Source of the DNA: Dissophora ornata
Taxonomy: Eukaryota > Mortierellomycota > Mortierellomycetes > Mortierellales > Mortierellaceae
Reading direction: 5' to 3'
Length of the DNA stretch: 12,751 nucleotides
Assembly: GCA_025201705.1 (NCBI GenBank)
Contig: MU617460.1
Coordinates: 1-12,751, forward strand
Part shown: one piece after another, positions 1 through 8,653 of the stretch
Layout: every line of letters starts with the position of its first letter
Numbering within the stretch: position 1 is the stretch's first letter
Position numbers and translations under genes: made by a program
Notes under the pieces: model-generated
The model's database searches: none
Seen by the model: only the letters and a program-made list of their open reading frames with translations
Told to the model about the DNA's origin: nothing

Positions 1-50
1 TTGTAAAAAAAAACAAAAAGAGGAATGGATTACTGATCTTGAAGCGGCAG

Positions 51-1063
51 CTAAACAAGGCAATTGCATCACTAAGAAACAGCCGTTGGAGATTATCAAT
101 GATCATGAGCGATGACTACTACATGAGCAATGAGTGGAAGAGGGTAAGCTCTACACCATGGTCCCCGGATCGAGCCCCATCAAATCAAAAATGCGCCGTG
201 CGTATGTTGCTCTCTGGCTCTTGCCGCCTAATTGCATGAAATTTGCAGCTCATAGTTTGTTTTTTTTTTTTTTTGCGCAGGATGTGGTGGCAATGAAAAT
301 TGTCAGCGTTCAGGTACCAGTCCAAGAAGAACCCGAGAGCGACATCCAACGGGCTGAAACTGAAGGCCAAGAAGGTCCCCAACAGCCAATCACTGACGCT
401 CAGGCCTGGGTCTCGGATAGCGCGCGCGACGAATCACCGATGGCGCCTGTTGAGATAAACGAAGAAGTGACCTCCAAGGGCCCCGAATCGCGTACTGTTA
501 TTCACAACATCCTTGGTAAGTCTGGGCCCGGGGTACCCGTCTTTCCCTCAAAACTTAAAAGAACTAATGGCTCATGGGCTTGGATCGCGCGGAGTTGAGT
601 TGCATAGTCCAACGGATCCTTACACTGTAACCCGCCAACGGTCAACGACTTGATGTATTGAACAAACAAACATGCGCAATGGAAATCAAAAACAATCAAA
701 CTGAGATGAGATCTTGGACCTCTACTGACGCCGGAGATTTAACCCAACTGTGTGAAATTTTTTTATTCGTTTTTCGTTCCTAGTTTTGGTATACGGAAGT
801 GGCCGCGTGTATGGCTACGACCTGAATGTCGCCACCGAGTCCTCTTCAGTGATTATGTTCCTAAAGGACAAGTACCCTGTTGTCATTGGTAGGGCTAAAA
901 AAAAGTCGATGTGGTCATATGCATGGTTGTTTGACGCACGAATGACCTTGATACGTCCCCAGAGCGTTCGTTACGGTTTCTAACGTGTTTGCATCCTTGC
1001 ATGCTTTTTCCTCTAGGCATGTTAGCAGTTGTGGTTGCGTTCGTCATAAATGAAGCCCGCTAG
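51..1063 (+). CDS. 3' part of an unrecognised multi-exon gene with a hydrophobic C-terminal segment
   Basis: Four exons join in one open frame: 51-143, 281-515, 784-888 and 1017-1063 (stop TAG at 1061-1063), giving about 159 residues. Introns 144-280 (GTAAGC...CAG), 516-783 (GTAAGT...TAG) and 889-1016 (GTAGGG...TAG) keep phase. Candidate branch points are CTAAT at about 227, CTGAC at about 725 and CTAAC at about 981. A TACTGAT and AG just before position 51 suggest the window opens inside an upstream intron, so the N-terminus is missing. The first exon is rich in Asp, Tyr, Ser and Met. The second encodes an acidic Glu/Pro/Gln/Ser-rich stretch that looks disordered. The last two contain a small Gly/Tyr/Val segment (YGSGRVYGYDLN) and then about 16 hydrophobic residues (VVIGMLAVVVAFVI) followed by only NEAR. 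This resembles a single-pass or tail-anchored end, which is inference. I do not recognise the family. The first exon boundary is the least certain point. Confidence 0.6.
260..280 (+). other. T15 tract and 3' splice site of the first complete intron
   Basis: A run of 15 T at 260-274 is followed by GCGCAG, placing the intron end at 280. It serves as the polypyrimidine tract of the 144-280 intron. The phase on both sides (AGG before, GAT after) is zero, which supports the exon join. Confidence 0.6.
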
Positions 1064-2216
1064 GGCTACATGTAGGAAGATAGCGCTTGGACTTCTAATC
1101 AGCGCGCGCGGGCCATTTTCGTTGAATAGAACCTGCTCTTCCTTCAAAAATGAACCCAGAATGTTCTCTTCTTGCCCCGGGCGCACGTCATAACATAAAC
1201 AGACATCACTTGCATGGCGTCAACGTGTGTGGACTATTCTCCTTTGGTCCATCGGTGCACCGACCTATGCTGCTACACAGGGTCCTTTGCGCACAGAATC
1301 AACGCATAAAAAAATAGGTTGACGCGTGTTTAAATATAGAGAATTGTATATTTTATCTTTTGATGTTCTGAGCTGGTTTTTGTGTGTATACTGCGGTGGG
1401 ATGTGCGGGAAAAAAAAAGGGACCCATCGAAAAAAAAAACTTCATCGGGGGAGGGGAGTGGTCGCACAGCCTCCTGAATTCAAATGGTTCTTTTTTTTGT
1501 TCCTGTTTCCTTTTTCGGTTTTCTAACGGGCATACTGCGATTGGGATTACTTTCGTTATCACTGTTTTGATGTTGGTGAATGGAAAGATTAGCTATTTGT
1601 CTAAACGGAAGGACGTGATGAAATTAAGGAGGTGTGAACTTTTTTTTCTTCTTGACATGTTTATACTGCAGCTCCTCATGAGTTGTCTCCTTCTTGTCTA
1701 ATGGCAATGCCTGATAGGCTGTCTCCGAGAAACGCCCTCCCCTCGTCTCCCTCCAAGATTTTTTTTGGTTATCCACCCAGACAACTGCTTGAAGTCCTTT
1801 TTCTCCCGTTGTTGCACAATCCTGCCCCTCCCGCCTGCTGGACATTTATAATCCAGCGTGTGGTCCGTTCTAAGGTCAGCTTGACTGTGGATCATGTCAA
1901 ACACGATTGGGTCTGTAATGATAACGCAGCGCAAGGAGATAAAGAGAGGATGTGGAAATGAAGCAGAGATTGGGTGATTAGACCGACTGTGCTGCCTCAT
2001 GACTCAATGCACGCATTTAACCTGTTATGAACGGCAATCATCATCTGTGCTCTCTCTTGTGAATAAGGCAGGTGAATAATTGCATGTGTTGACAAGGATG
2101 GGTGCTGATTATCTGAGTGGATATGTGAGATAAAATAGTCGCATTGGCTGAATTTGTATAGTTCTATGCAAACACGGCTGAACCAAAAGGCAAAGCAAGC
2201 CCAGACCATGCCGACG
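1064..2216. other. Intergenic stretch after the first gene; no gene seen
   Basis: This 1.15 kb presumably begins with the 3' UTR of the preceding gene. I see no canonical AATAAA close to the stop, only A-rich variants such as ATAAAAAAATA near 1306. Open frames here (for example 1384-1701 +, 1683-1961 +, 1698-2000 -) have no recognisable domain, mixed codon use, and homopolymers read as Lys or Phe runs. Pyrimidine-rich segments with CCCCT-like words occur at 1735-1830, and a TTTATAAT element at about 1846, but no coding frame or RNA gene follows that would make this a promoter I could defend. Confidence 0.5.
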
Positions 2217-2239
2217 TTTTTTTTTTTTTTTTTTTTTTT
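2217..2239. repeat. poly(T) tract, 23 nt
   Basis: An uninterrupted run of 23 T read directly from the sequence. It lies in non-coding DNA. Its exact length could be affected by sequencing error in homopolymers. Confidence 0.9.
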
Positions 2240-2387
2240 CTACAATGCGCCATTGATTCATCCATTTACTTGTTTATTTATTCATTTCCAATCCGCACAC
2301 AGACAGGACGCACTGAAAAGACAAGAGTGAAATTCATGCGCAGGTGTAGGTCAGCATCGCACTTCTAGACTATTCAGTGCCCCTGAT

Positions 2388-2466
2388 CTATTTTTTTGTC
2401 TTCTCTCTATTCCTCTCTCCCTCTCTTTCTCTCCCTCTCTTTTTCGCTCTCTCTCTCTCTCTTTCA
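2388..2466 (+). repeat. Pyrimidine tract with (CT)8 microsatellite
   Basis: About 80 nt are almost entirely C and T, with a pure (CT)8 run at 2447-2462. Open frames across it read as Ser/Leu/Phe repeats and are not real proteins. Such tracts in fungal intergenic DNA are often promoter-proximal, but no gene start follows within the next 2 kb, so I assign no function. Confidence 0.7.
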
Positions 2467-2872
2467 CTTGCACCTCCACTCCAAGACTGTACATGTTACA
2501 CGAGGCAGACTGTCAGTGCTTGCGTGGAGTCGAGGAGGGCGAGGGGCAACTTCCTTGTTTGAAGCAATAGAGCAATTGAATGCAGACTAGCCCATTGTTG
2601 TTTTATATAAAAAAAAAGAACACGAGCAAAAAGGTCTGGGCGCACGCCTTTTTTAGTTATCACAATTGTCGACTCGATGCAGAAAGGAAAAGGGCTCGAA
2701 TGGGTGGCATTGACACGCCTTCCATCAGTATCAACAATAACTTCGCCTTCGTCGCTGTGATTTGCTCTCTGTCTCTATCGCTCATTTTTAACATAGCTGC
2801 AATGCATTCAATTGCAGGTGTGATTTAGTGGGTATTAGCGACGGCTCAACTGTTGAAGTCGTCCACGGAAGA
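2467..2872. other. Intergenic stretch; no gene seen
   Basis: About 400 nt of mixed sequence between the CT tract and the T22 run. Short frames such as 2580-2828 (+) carry no recognisable motif and include a Lys run from an A-rich stretch. No tRNA A-box/B-box pair, snoRNA boxes or transposon ends were found by eye. Confidence 0.4.
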
Positions 2873-2894
2873 TTTTTTTTTTTTTTTTTTTTTT
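2873..2894. repeat. poly(T) tract, 22 nt
   Basis: A run of 22 T. About 211 nt downstream lies a run of 34 A, so the two tracts are complementary and could in principle pair in a transcript. The DNA between them has no coding frame or RNA-gene motif that I recognise. Confidence 0.9.
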
Positions 2895-3105
2895 GGATCT
2901 TATGAGCACCCAGGAAGCCTTGTCCGAAGCGACCACATATTCTATCTCTTCTCTGTATTTTTATAATACGTATTTCTGACTTCACATCCTGAACAAAAGA
3001 GCCCAGATCATGTGTGCGCACGCTTTATAGTTGCATTGAACAGCAGCAGGGAAAAGGCAACGAAAATCGGGATATAGAGTTATCGCGCGCTAAGTAGCAT
3101 GAATG

Positions 3106-3139
<34 letters not shown>
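3106..3139. repeat. poly(A) tract, 34 nt
   Basis: A run of 34 A preceded by GAATG and followed by GGAACG. It could be a slippage-expanded homopolymer or the tail of an old retrotransposed copy. No body of a LINE, SINE or processed gene is visible on its 5' side, and no flanking target-site duplication was apparent by eye. Simple expansion is the default reading. Confidence 0.9.
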
Positions 3140-3141
<2 letters not shown>

Positions 3142-5324
3142 AACGAAAACTTTCTGCATAGGAGCGGTCGTTACTATCAGCTTGGTGGTTTCATGCATAA
3201 ATAACACGCTCTATCATGAACTCAGTTCTGCCTACATGACATGCCATCTCACCTGCAGAGCAGTCGTCAGGAAAGGTTGATCATGTTTGCTTGAAAAGAT
3301 TTGCAGTTCCCATGAAAAAAAAAAGAGAACGGATTTGCCGTGTTTTAATTTCAGGCGAAAGATAGGGGCGGGGGGAAATGAACCATAGAAACGACCTTGA
3401 AAGATCGCGAGCTGAGAAACGGTTCAAACGGTTCATTGGTCCATCCTTTCTCTTTATCGTCTCTCTTCGCGCTTTCTGCAGCATCCACTGGAACAAAAAA
3501 CGTGCAACGCGTGAATCAGAAGGGCCCAGAAAAAAAAAGGACTGCGCCCCGCTTCACCGTTACCTATTGTTCCATCTTTGTGGATAACAGGATCAGGACA
3601 ATGCGGTCGCGTTATTTTCGTGCATAGGTCGGCTCTTTCATTATGCCAGACCTGCCGACTCGAAGTGTTTGTTGAACAGTGAACATACACACTCTCGCGA
3701 AAAGCGACAGTGACAATGATGGTGCGAGCCACAAATTACAGCTCCTTTTGTTTCTGTCATCTGGGTATATGAACAATAAATTCAGAATGCTCAGTAGATA
3801 GATGCTCATCGCGAAAGAGGAAGTAAGAGTGGGAGACTAGTTTTGTAGAAAACAACCCTGCAACAACGAACGCCATCAACAACAACAATAAAAAAAACAA
3901 TATCACCAAAAAGGGAAAGATGCAGAGAGCGTTCCCTTCCCACATTTGAAATTTCGGACATCTGCATTTCATGTTGACAGCGAGAGAGGCAGACAGGTGG
4001 ATTGCCATTGACACACGTACAAATACTGAGCAAGAAAAGGGTGGTACGACAAAGCGAAAGAGAGAGAGAGAAAGAGACAATAGAAAACATCCAGGGTCTT
4101 TGCGTGTACCTTGACCGGGGCCATTGGCCCAGCCCACACAGACAGATGTCGTGTAGAAGATGGGCTTCTCATTCATTTGACTGGATGCATCGCTCTCAGA
4201 TTCGGTTTCCAATGATGAATACTATGATTATTAGCAAATTAAGAGTCCTCCTGCAGAGCAAACGATCTATGAAAGGGATGTTGAACCAATGAGAAAAGTG
4301 GTTGGTGGTTTGGACTAACAGAAAGCGCTTTTGAGATAGGACGGAGATGAAGAGGGAGACAGATAATATGGAATGCACCGAACCCCTGCTGCTCGAGGCC
4401 AGTTTACGCTGCTACTGCTCTCCATTTCGCGTTGTTCCTGCTTTCCCCTCATGGACACTCCCTAATCTTCTGGGATATGAATAGGGTGATGCTGTTATTG
4501 TTATTACCGCACTCCTCTCCCACATTGGACCGACCGTTGCTAGTCGTTGTTTGTTTCACTTGTCATTGACGAGCAAGAGAACAGAAGACTGTCTGCAGCG
4601 ATACACATTGGCGGATATTCGTCGTTTAATACGTCCGTACAATGGATGCACTACAACGGATTGAGAACGCGTATGGTTCTGTTGCTAGGCTGCCTAGCTA
4701 ACTCGGCACCGTGCGTTTCCACCCATCCATGTGGGTGTGTGTATTCTATGGCAGTTGCTCTGGCTCCTCCCCGCTCGTCGTCCCTCAGTACATCTCCCCC
4801 TTTTGTTCTTATTCAATACTGTCAATGGATGCGTGTGTATGTGAATGTTTTTTTTTCTCTTTCGGCCTTGTTTGGGACTTGGTTTGGTCTTTGTGCTCCC
4901 TCAGTCCCTCTGTTGTCTCTGTTTACACCGTCTGCTATCACAACAACTGTGTGGTGGACAGACCGAGAAAGAACAGACTGGCAGGAAAGAGAGGGAGTGG
5001 ACAGTCTACCACGGCATACAATACACATTGAACAGGACGGAGAGAAAACAAAAAAAAAAAAAGGTGTCATGTTACAGGGCAATACATGATTGTTGACAGT
5101 TGGAACCGAGCAAGCGCGGGTGGACGGACAAGGCACAACGGGCAACTCCATGCTGTGGATCCCCACTCGCACGCATGTCCACGCTCGACGAGAGAGGAGA
5201 GGGTGAATGAGAGAACAGACCGGCGCCGTCCTGTCTCCCTGTCTCCCTGTCCAGTGGTCCATCCATTGACCACGGTTGCTTGCTCGGTGCCCTCTGCTCT
5301 CTATTACACACGCACGCACACACA
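3140..5324. other. Long intergenic stretch; no gene seen
   Basis: About 2.2 kb without a supported gene. The longest frames (4547-5089 + of 180 codons, 4822-5319 - of 165 codons, 3757-4212 - of 151 codons) overlap one another on opposite strands, encode compositionally odd Ser/Cys/Arg-rich peptides, and show no domain. The stretch contains purine-rich words (4058-4082), an A13 run at about 5050, AATAAA words at 3775 and 3885 without an upstream gene, and an alternating CA/CG segment at 5306-5324. It may be the distal regulatory region of the zinc-finger gene, which is inference only. Confidence 0.4.
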
Positions 5325-5403
5325 GAGGGAGAGGGAGAGAGAGAGAGATAGCGACAGAGAGACAGACAGTCGGTGAGAAAGAGATTGATAGAGAGCGAGA
5401 AAG
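5325..5403 (+). repeat. Purine (GA)n tract
   Basis: Mostly AG/GGAG/GACA repeats, densest at 5325-5348, immediately after a CA/CG-alternating segment. On the opposite strand this is a CT tract. It lies about 190-260 nt upstream of the TATA-like element of the zinc-finger gene, so a GAGA-type promoter role is possible but untested. Confidence 0.65.
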
Positions 5404-5589
5404 GGTGTGTTTGTGAGCGAGTCATTGAGCGAGCCAGAGCGTGTGTGTCTGCATGATTGTATTAAAGCAGCATTAACTCGCGCCAAGCTGTCCGCGTCTA
5501 TTCTATCTGCATTCATTCCTTTTATTCCACGGCCCATTTTTTATCTATTTTTTTTTCCCAAAGGCGCCAATGCATCGTGTGTCTGCGAG

Positions 5590-5596
5590 TATATAT
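5590..5596 (+). promoter_or_regulatory. TATA-like element of the zinc-finger gene
   Basis: The word TATATAT occurs in the context GCGAG-TATATAT-GGCG, followed within 20-50 nt by CT-rich sequence of the kind in which fungal transcription often starts. It is the best core-promoter candidate upstream of the zinc-finger coding region at 6815. If correct, the leader would be about 1.2 kb before any splicing. No transcript evidence is available here. Confidence 0.35.
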
Positions 5597-5737
5597 GGCG
5601 TCGCTTTTCTCCTCCTCCCCCCTCTTTCTTCTCTCTCTTCACCGAACAAAACTCCTTCGAAAGCTCTCTTGCCTCTCTTCGCTCTGTTTCGCCGCACTTC
5701 ATCGCATTCTCAGTCTTCCGTGTCCCCTCTGCCTCTG

Positions 5738-5739
<2 letters not shown>

Positions 5740-5771
<32 letters not shown>
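5740..5771 (+). repeat. (CT)16 microsatellite
   Basis: A pure 32-nt CT repeat flanked by further interrupted CT sequence up to about 5800. It lies in the presumed leader of the zinc-finger gene, about 145 nt after the TATA-like element. Length polymorphism between strains is likely. Confidence 0.9.
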
Positions 5772-5775
<4 letters not shown>

Positions 5776-5933
5776 CTTTGCCTCTCTCTCGCTTTTATTC
5801 CTCGTTTCCCCTCTTTTCAAGCCTTTGAGAAGAGCATCCTTAGTTTCTGGTCCTTTCTTTGAAGACAGGTAAAGACTTGCCTTCCACCTCTTCCGTATTC
5901 GCCTCTTCATCATCGTCGCCGTTGCTGCCCTAC

Positions 5934-5954
5934 TCCTCCTCCTCCTCCTCCTCC
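5934..5954 (+). repeat. (TCC)7 trinucleotide repeat
   Basis: Seven perfect TCC units in the presumed leader of the zinc-finger gene. In one frame this reads as poly-Ser, which accounts for an apparent open frame here. Confidence 0.85.
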
Positions 5955-6534
5955 ACGGCGGAGACGCAGACGCCACCTAGAACGGCGACACGCGAAAAAA
6001 GGAGAAAGAAGAGCTTAATCAAACAGTCCATGACCCGAGTCCTCTCCTTGTCTTTGTCGTCCATGCATGCAGGCCATCCATATACCCCCTCTTCCATGCT
6101 CCTGGCCTGTCCCCACCCTGTCCTCATCGTTCATATCACGCACAAATGCTTCCTATGTACCTTTCCTCTGTTGCGGAGTTGGTTTGTGCTCTGTGCATCG
6201 ACAGCAACGCACCGTCCGGAATTAATGCAGCAGCATCCGAGCGCCATTTCCTTCTGCGGCGATCGCCGTTGGAGAAAAGGCTCTGGGCTGCGACATCATC
6301 GGTGGCCGTGCGTTCACAAGGACGCGCTGCCAGCGATGGATGCTCTGCGTAGACTCTCCGCACCCCACAGCGTGCGACCATGTGTGCACATACAACACCC
6401 CGCCCTGACTCTGTGGGCGGTTAGCGATTAGCCCATGTGTAGCAGCAGTCCCTCCTCGCCCTCAGTGCGGTGGTGTGGGCAGGCAGCTAGGGGTGGGAGC
6501 GGGAAAGAGAGGCCTCGTTTGCTCATGTTTATCC

Positions 6535-6570
6535 GCCCTCGCCCTCGCCCTCGCCCTCACCCTCACCCTC
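6535..6570 (+). repeat. Hexanucleotide repeat GCCCTC/ACCCTC, G4-capable on the minus strand
   Basis: Six CCCTC units with G or A between them place CCC runs at 6536, 6542, 6548, 6554, 6560 and 6566. The minus strand therefore has six GGG runs separated by exactly three bases, which fits the G3N1-7 quadruplex pattern. The repeat is about 250 nt upstream of the zinc-finger start codon. Confidence 0.8.
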
Positions 6571-6814
6571 GACACTCCCAGCCCTATCCTGTCCACCAAT
6601 CCAAATCTTCATCTTTATTTGCTCCATCTCCCTTTATCCTCGCTCTCGCCAACATAAATGAAACGGTATCGCAGCTTGTTACCGCAATTAACAATGACGC
6701 CACTCTTTCGCAACTCGTAGCCTACAAAGCGCCTTCAGATCCCTCAAGCTCAGTCTTTTCCCGTGTGCCTTTCGGCTTTCAACCATTACTTCCCCCCTGG
6801 CATACCCGCCCAAG

Positions 6815-7836
6815 ATGGATATTCTCGAATTAATCCATTCAGAGGGCCACCAACATGATTCGAGGCCTTTCCGCTGTACTTGGGATGACTGTGGCAAGGC
6901 GTTCTCGCGCCGCTCCGACCTTGCCCGTCATGGGCGGATCCATACCAATGAGAGGTATGTTCTTTATCGACACTAGTTCTTTTTCCCTCGTAGTCAGTCA
7001 GCCGATGTGCGAAAACAGCACTGACTTGAAATCGTCATCTGCGATATCACAATAGACCGTTCGTTTGCCAGGAGCCGGGCTGCACAAAGTCCTTCATCCA
7101 GCGCTCAGCCTTGACTGTCCACCAGCGCACCCACTCGGGCGAGCGTCCCCACATGTGCGAGCAGCCCGAATGCCAAAAGAGATTCAGCGACAGCAGCTCC
7201 CTGGCCCGCCATAGACGCATTCATACCGGAAAGCGACCCTACAAGTGCAATATCGACGGCTGTGGCAAGAGCTTCTGCCGTAAGACTACTCTCACAAAGC
7301 ACCACCGCAAGGAGCATGTACCTGTCCGCCGTCCCACCCTCTGGCGCGGCGACATGGTTGGTGCACCCATCCTCAGCGGCGAAATGTCATCACATCCTCT
7401 GCATGTACAGATCCCGTCGTACCAGAACATGTCCCCCGTCCATACTCCACCACATGAGGGCTCGGGCTCGCCCATGTCACCAGTATCGCCACTCTCACCT
7501 ATGACGCCAATGACACCCGTGTCCCATATGCACCTCTCCTCGATGGATCCTCTGGCACACCTGCACCCGATGCTCCATCTCGAGCAGTCCCACATGAAGA
7601 GCCAGATGCACGGCCAGCAGCAGCACCATCAGCAGCAACAACACCAACCTCAGCACCAGCACTATATCAAACAAGAGGAGTACGAGCAATATCCTGGCCA
7701 GATCCAGGCTCGACCCCAGCACCCTCTTCAGCCCCAAGAATTTGGTCCAAACTACCAGCATTTCTTGAACCATCTCGGCCCCAACGGCTCGAATGGCATG
7801 CACATGGATGCTGCGTTCTACCATCAGTATTGTTAA
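6815..7836 (+). CDS. C2H2 zinc-finger transcription factor, four fingers
   Basis: Exons 6815-6954 and 7056-7836 join to a 306-residue protein; the intron 6955-7055 (GTATGT...TAG, CTGAC at 7021) splits the Arg of the first finger linker. The ATG has a favourable context (AAG-ATG-G) and starts only 20 residues before the first finger. Fingers, by zinc ligands: C21-C26-H39-H43, C51-C56-H69-H73, C81-C86-H99-H103 and C111-C116-H129-H134, the last with four residues between the His pair. All Cys pairs are four apart, as in TFIIIA/YY1-type fingers, and the linkers (TNERP, SGERP, TGKRP) are of the DNA-binding TGEKP type. Residues about 184-203 hold six Ser/Thr-Pro sites and about 234-252 are Gln/His-rich, a likely regulatory or activating tail. 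A nuclear sequence-specific regulator is established for this fold; targets are unknown. Helix positions -1/3/6 (R-D-R, Q-A-V, D-S-R, R-T-K) suggest a G/C-rich site; this is rough inference. Confidence 0.93.
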
Positions 7837-8256
7837 CTCCACCACAGTCCATGCCTCTGATGTTTTTTTACCACTCTGTATTGTATACCCGCAGTCACCA
7901 AATGATCTCTTCAAACGAACCATCCAGTGCGCTTTCTTTTATCATTCGCTTTTACACCCCTCATCCAATTCGCCTTCTGCCCAACCCTGTATGTAAACCC
8001 ACCCCAATTCTGGACAAGAAGCCGACACTCTGGACTCCATGAAAGCGTTTTTTTCCCCCAAAGTTACTCAAAGGGCGGAGTCCCCTTTTCCTTTAGCTGT
8101 ATATTTTTTCTCATTCATCTGTATAGTTTTTTTTCTCTTTTCTCTCTCTCTTCGATGGAATGCGTATCCACCCCCGCGCAGCAGCACTATCTCTGCGTTT
8201 CCTTTGTATTCTAGGAAAATAGCCACGCAAGCATGTAATAAAATGGTATATGTAGC
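7837..8256 (+). other. 3' UTR of the zinc-finger gene
   Basis: About 420 nt between the stop codon and an A-rich run, with T-rich segments at 7865 and 8107-8150. It contains no supported gene; the frames at 7927-8214 and 8039-8368 are Phe/Ser-rich shadows of pyrimidine tracts. Confidence 0.55.
8237..8242 (+). terminator. Polyadenylation signal AATAAA of the zinc-finger gene
   Basis: A canonical AATAAA lies 400 nt after the zinc-finger stop and 14 nt before an A-rich run starting at about 8257. It is the best 3'-end candidate for that transcript. Confidence 0.55.
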
Positions 8257-8334
8257 AAAAAAAAAAAATCGAAGAGCACATACTGCGGCTGTCTATGTTG
8301 TCGATGCAGCTTGCCGCAAGGGGTTGTTGAGACC

Positions 8335-8574
8335 TCATTCGTCCTTTGCATCCATGGCGTACTCGTAGATCTCTTGGGTCGCGTTCCGGCTTCGGATCAA
8401 GACAGATTTGCTGCTCAAAGGACTATACAGGCACTGAAGGCAGACCAAGGAAACAGAAGAATGGCTCACTTCTAAAGACAATAATAATGAAACAATGAAA
8501 ACAAAGAAAACATGATCTTGTCGACCAATATAACTCGTGGGAATCGGCGGTACCGCTCTGTCATAGTCGTTCAT
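8335..8574 (-). CDS. Possible small gene of unknown function (79 codons, maybe spliced)
   Basis: On the minus strand an ATG at 8574 in good context (ATCACC-ATG-AA) opens a frame to TGA at 8337-8335. The first 16 codons and the last 25 or so (ending YEYAMDAKDE) show the GAC/GAG/TAC/AAG-type codons seen in real genes of this window. The middle is T-rich and reads as a hydrophobic run (VFFVFIVSLLL). That stretch could be a membrane segment, or a short in-frame intron with GT at 8526-8525 and AG at 8474-8473 (54 nt, weak donor GTCGAC). I recognise no family. The gene would converge on the zinc-finger gene, and its promoter would overlap the OPT pseudogene. It could equally be a remnant or chance frame. 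Confidence 0.3.
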   Translation of the reverse strand: MNDYDRAVPPIPTSYIGRQDHVFFVFIVSLLLSLEVSHSSVSLVCLQCLYSPLSSKSVLIRSRNATQEIYEYAMDAKDE

Positions 8575-8653
8575 GGTGATCCTCGGTAGGAGCAACGTTT
8601 TGAAACATGTTTACTCGCACAAGTTGATTGCTGGCGATGTGCTGTGCTTTGCA

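Larger units (their letters stand above)
5597..6814 (+). other. Presumed CT-rich 5' leader and proximal promoter of the zinc-finger gene
   Basis: About 1.2 kb rich in pyrimidine on the + strand, with several microsatellites and many short frames opening with ATG that read as Ser/Leu/Pro runs. A good splice donor (CAG|GTAAAG, intron start 5869) suggests a leader intron, but I could not choose an acceptor. The frame at 6435-6833 is open for 132 codons, but it is out of register with the zinc-finger frame and ends just after the zinc-finger ATG, so I treat it as non-coding or an upstream ORF. If this stretch is transcribed unspliced, the many upstream ATGs would be expected to lower translation. 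Confidence 0.4.

Noticed and set aside
160..200. B-box-like word GGATCGAGCCCC suggesting a tRNA
   Set aside because: No A box, acceptor stem or cloverleaf can be built around it, and it lies inside the intron 144-280 of the first gene.
3095..3145. A34 run as the tail of a SINE or processed retrocopy
   Set aside because: There is no element body, polymerase III boxes or target-site duplication visible next to it.
3757..4212. 151-codon minus-strand frame
   Set aside because: It has low-complexity Leu/Ser/Phe content opposite GA-rich and CAA-rich sequence, competing frames in the same place, and no family resemblance.
4547..5089. 180-codon open frame on the plus strand
   Set aside because: No domain, compositionally odd, overlapped by a 165-codon frame on the other strand, and it crosses purine and A-rich tracts. 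It looks like a chance frame in low-complexity DNA.
5407..6431. Open frames of 151 and 190 codons in the CT-rich leader
   Set aside because: They translate microsatellites into Ser/Leu/Phe runs, and several frames are open at once. This is typical of simple repeats, not coding sequence.
6435..6833. 132-codon frame that could be an N-terminal extension of the zinc-finger protein
   Set aside because: It is out of register with the finger frame and stops just past the finger ATG. No splice pair was found that would fuse the two.
7495..7923. 142-codon minus-strand frame opposite the zinc-finger gene
   Set aside because: It is a shadow of the Gln/His-rich and Ser/Thr-Pro codons on the plus strand, with Leu/Val runs and no domain.
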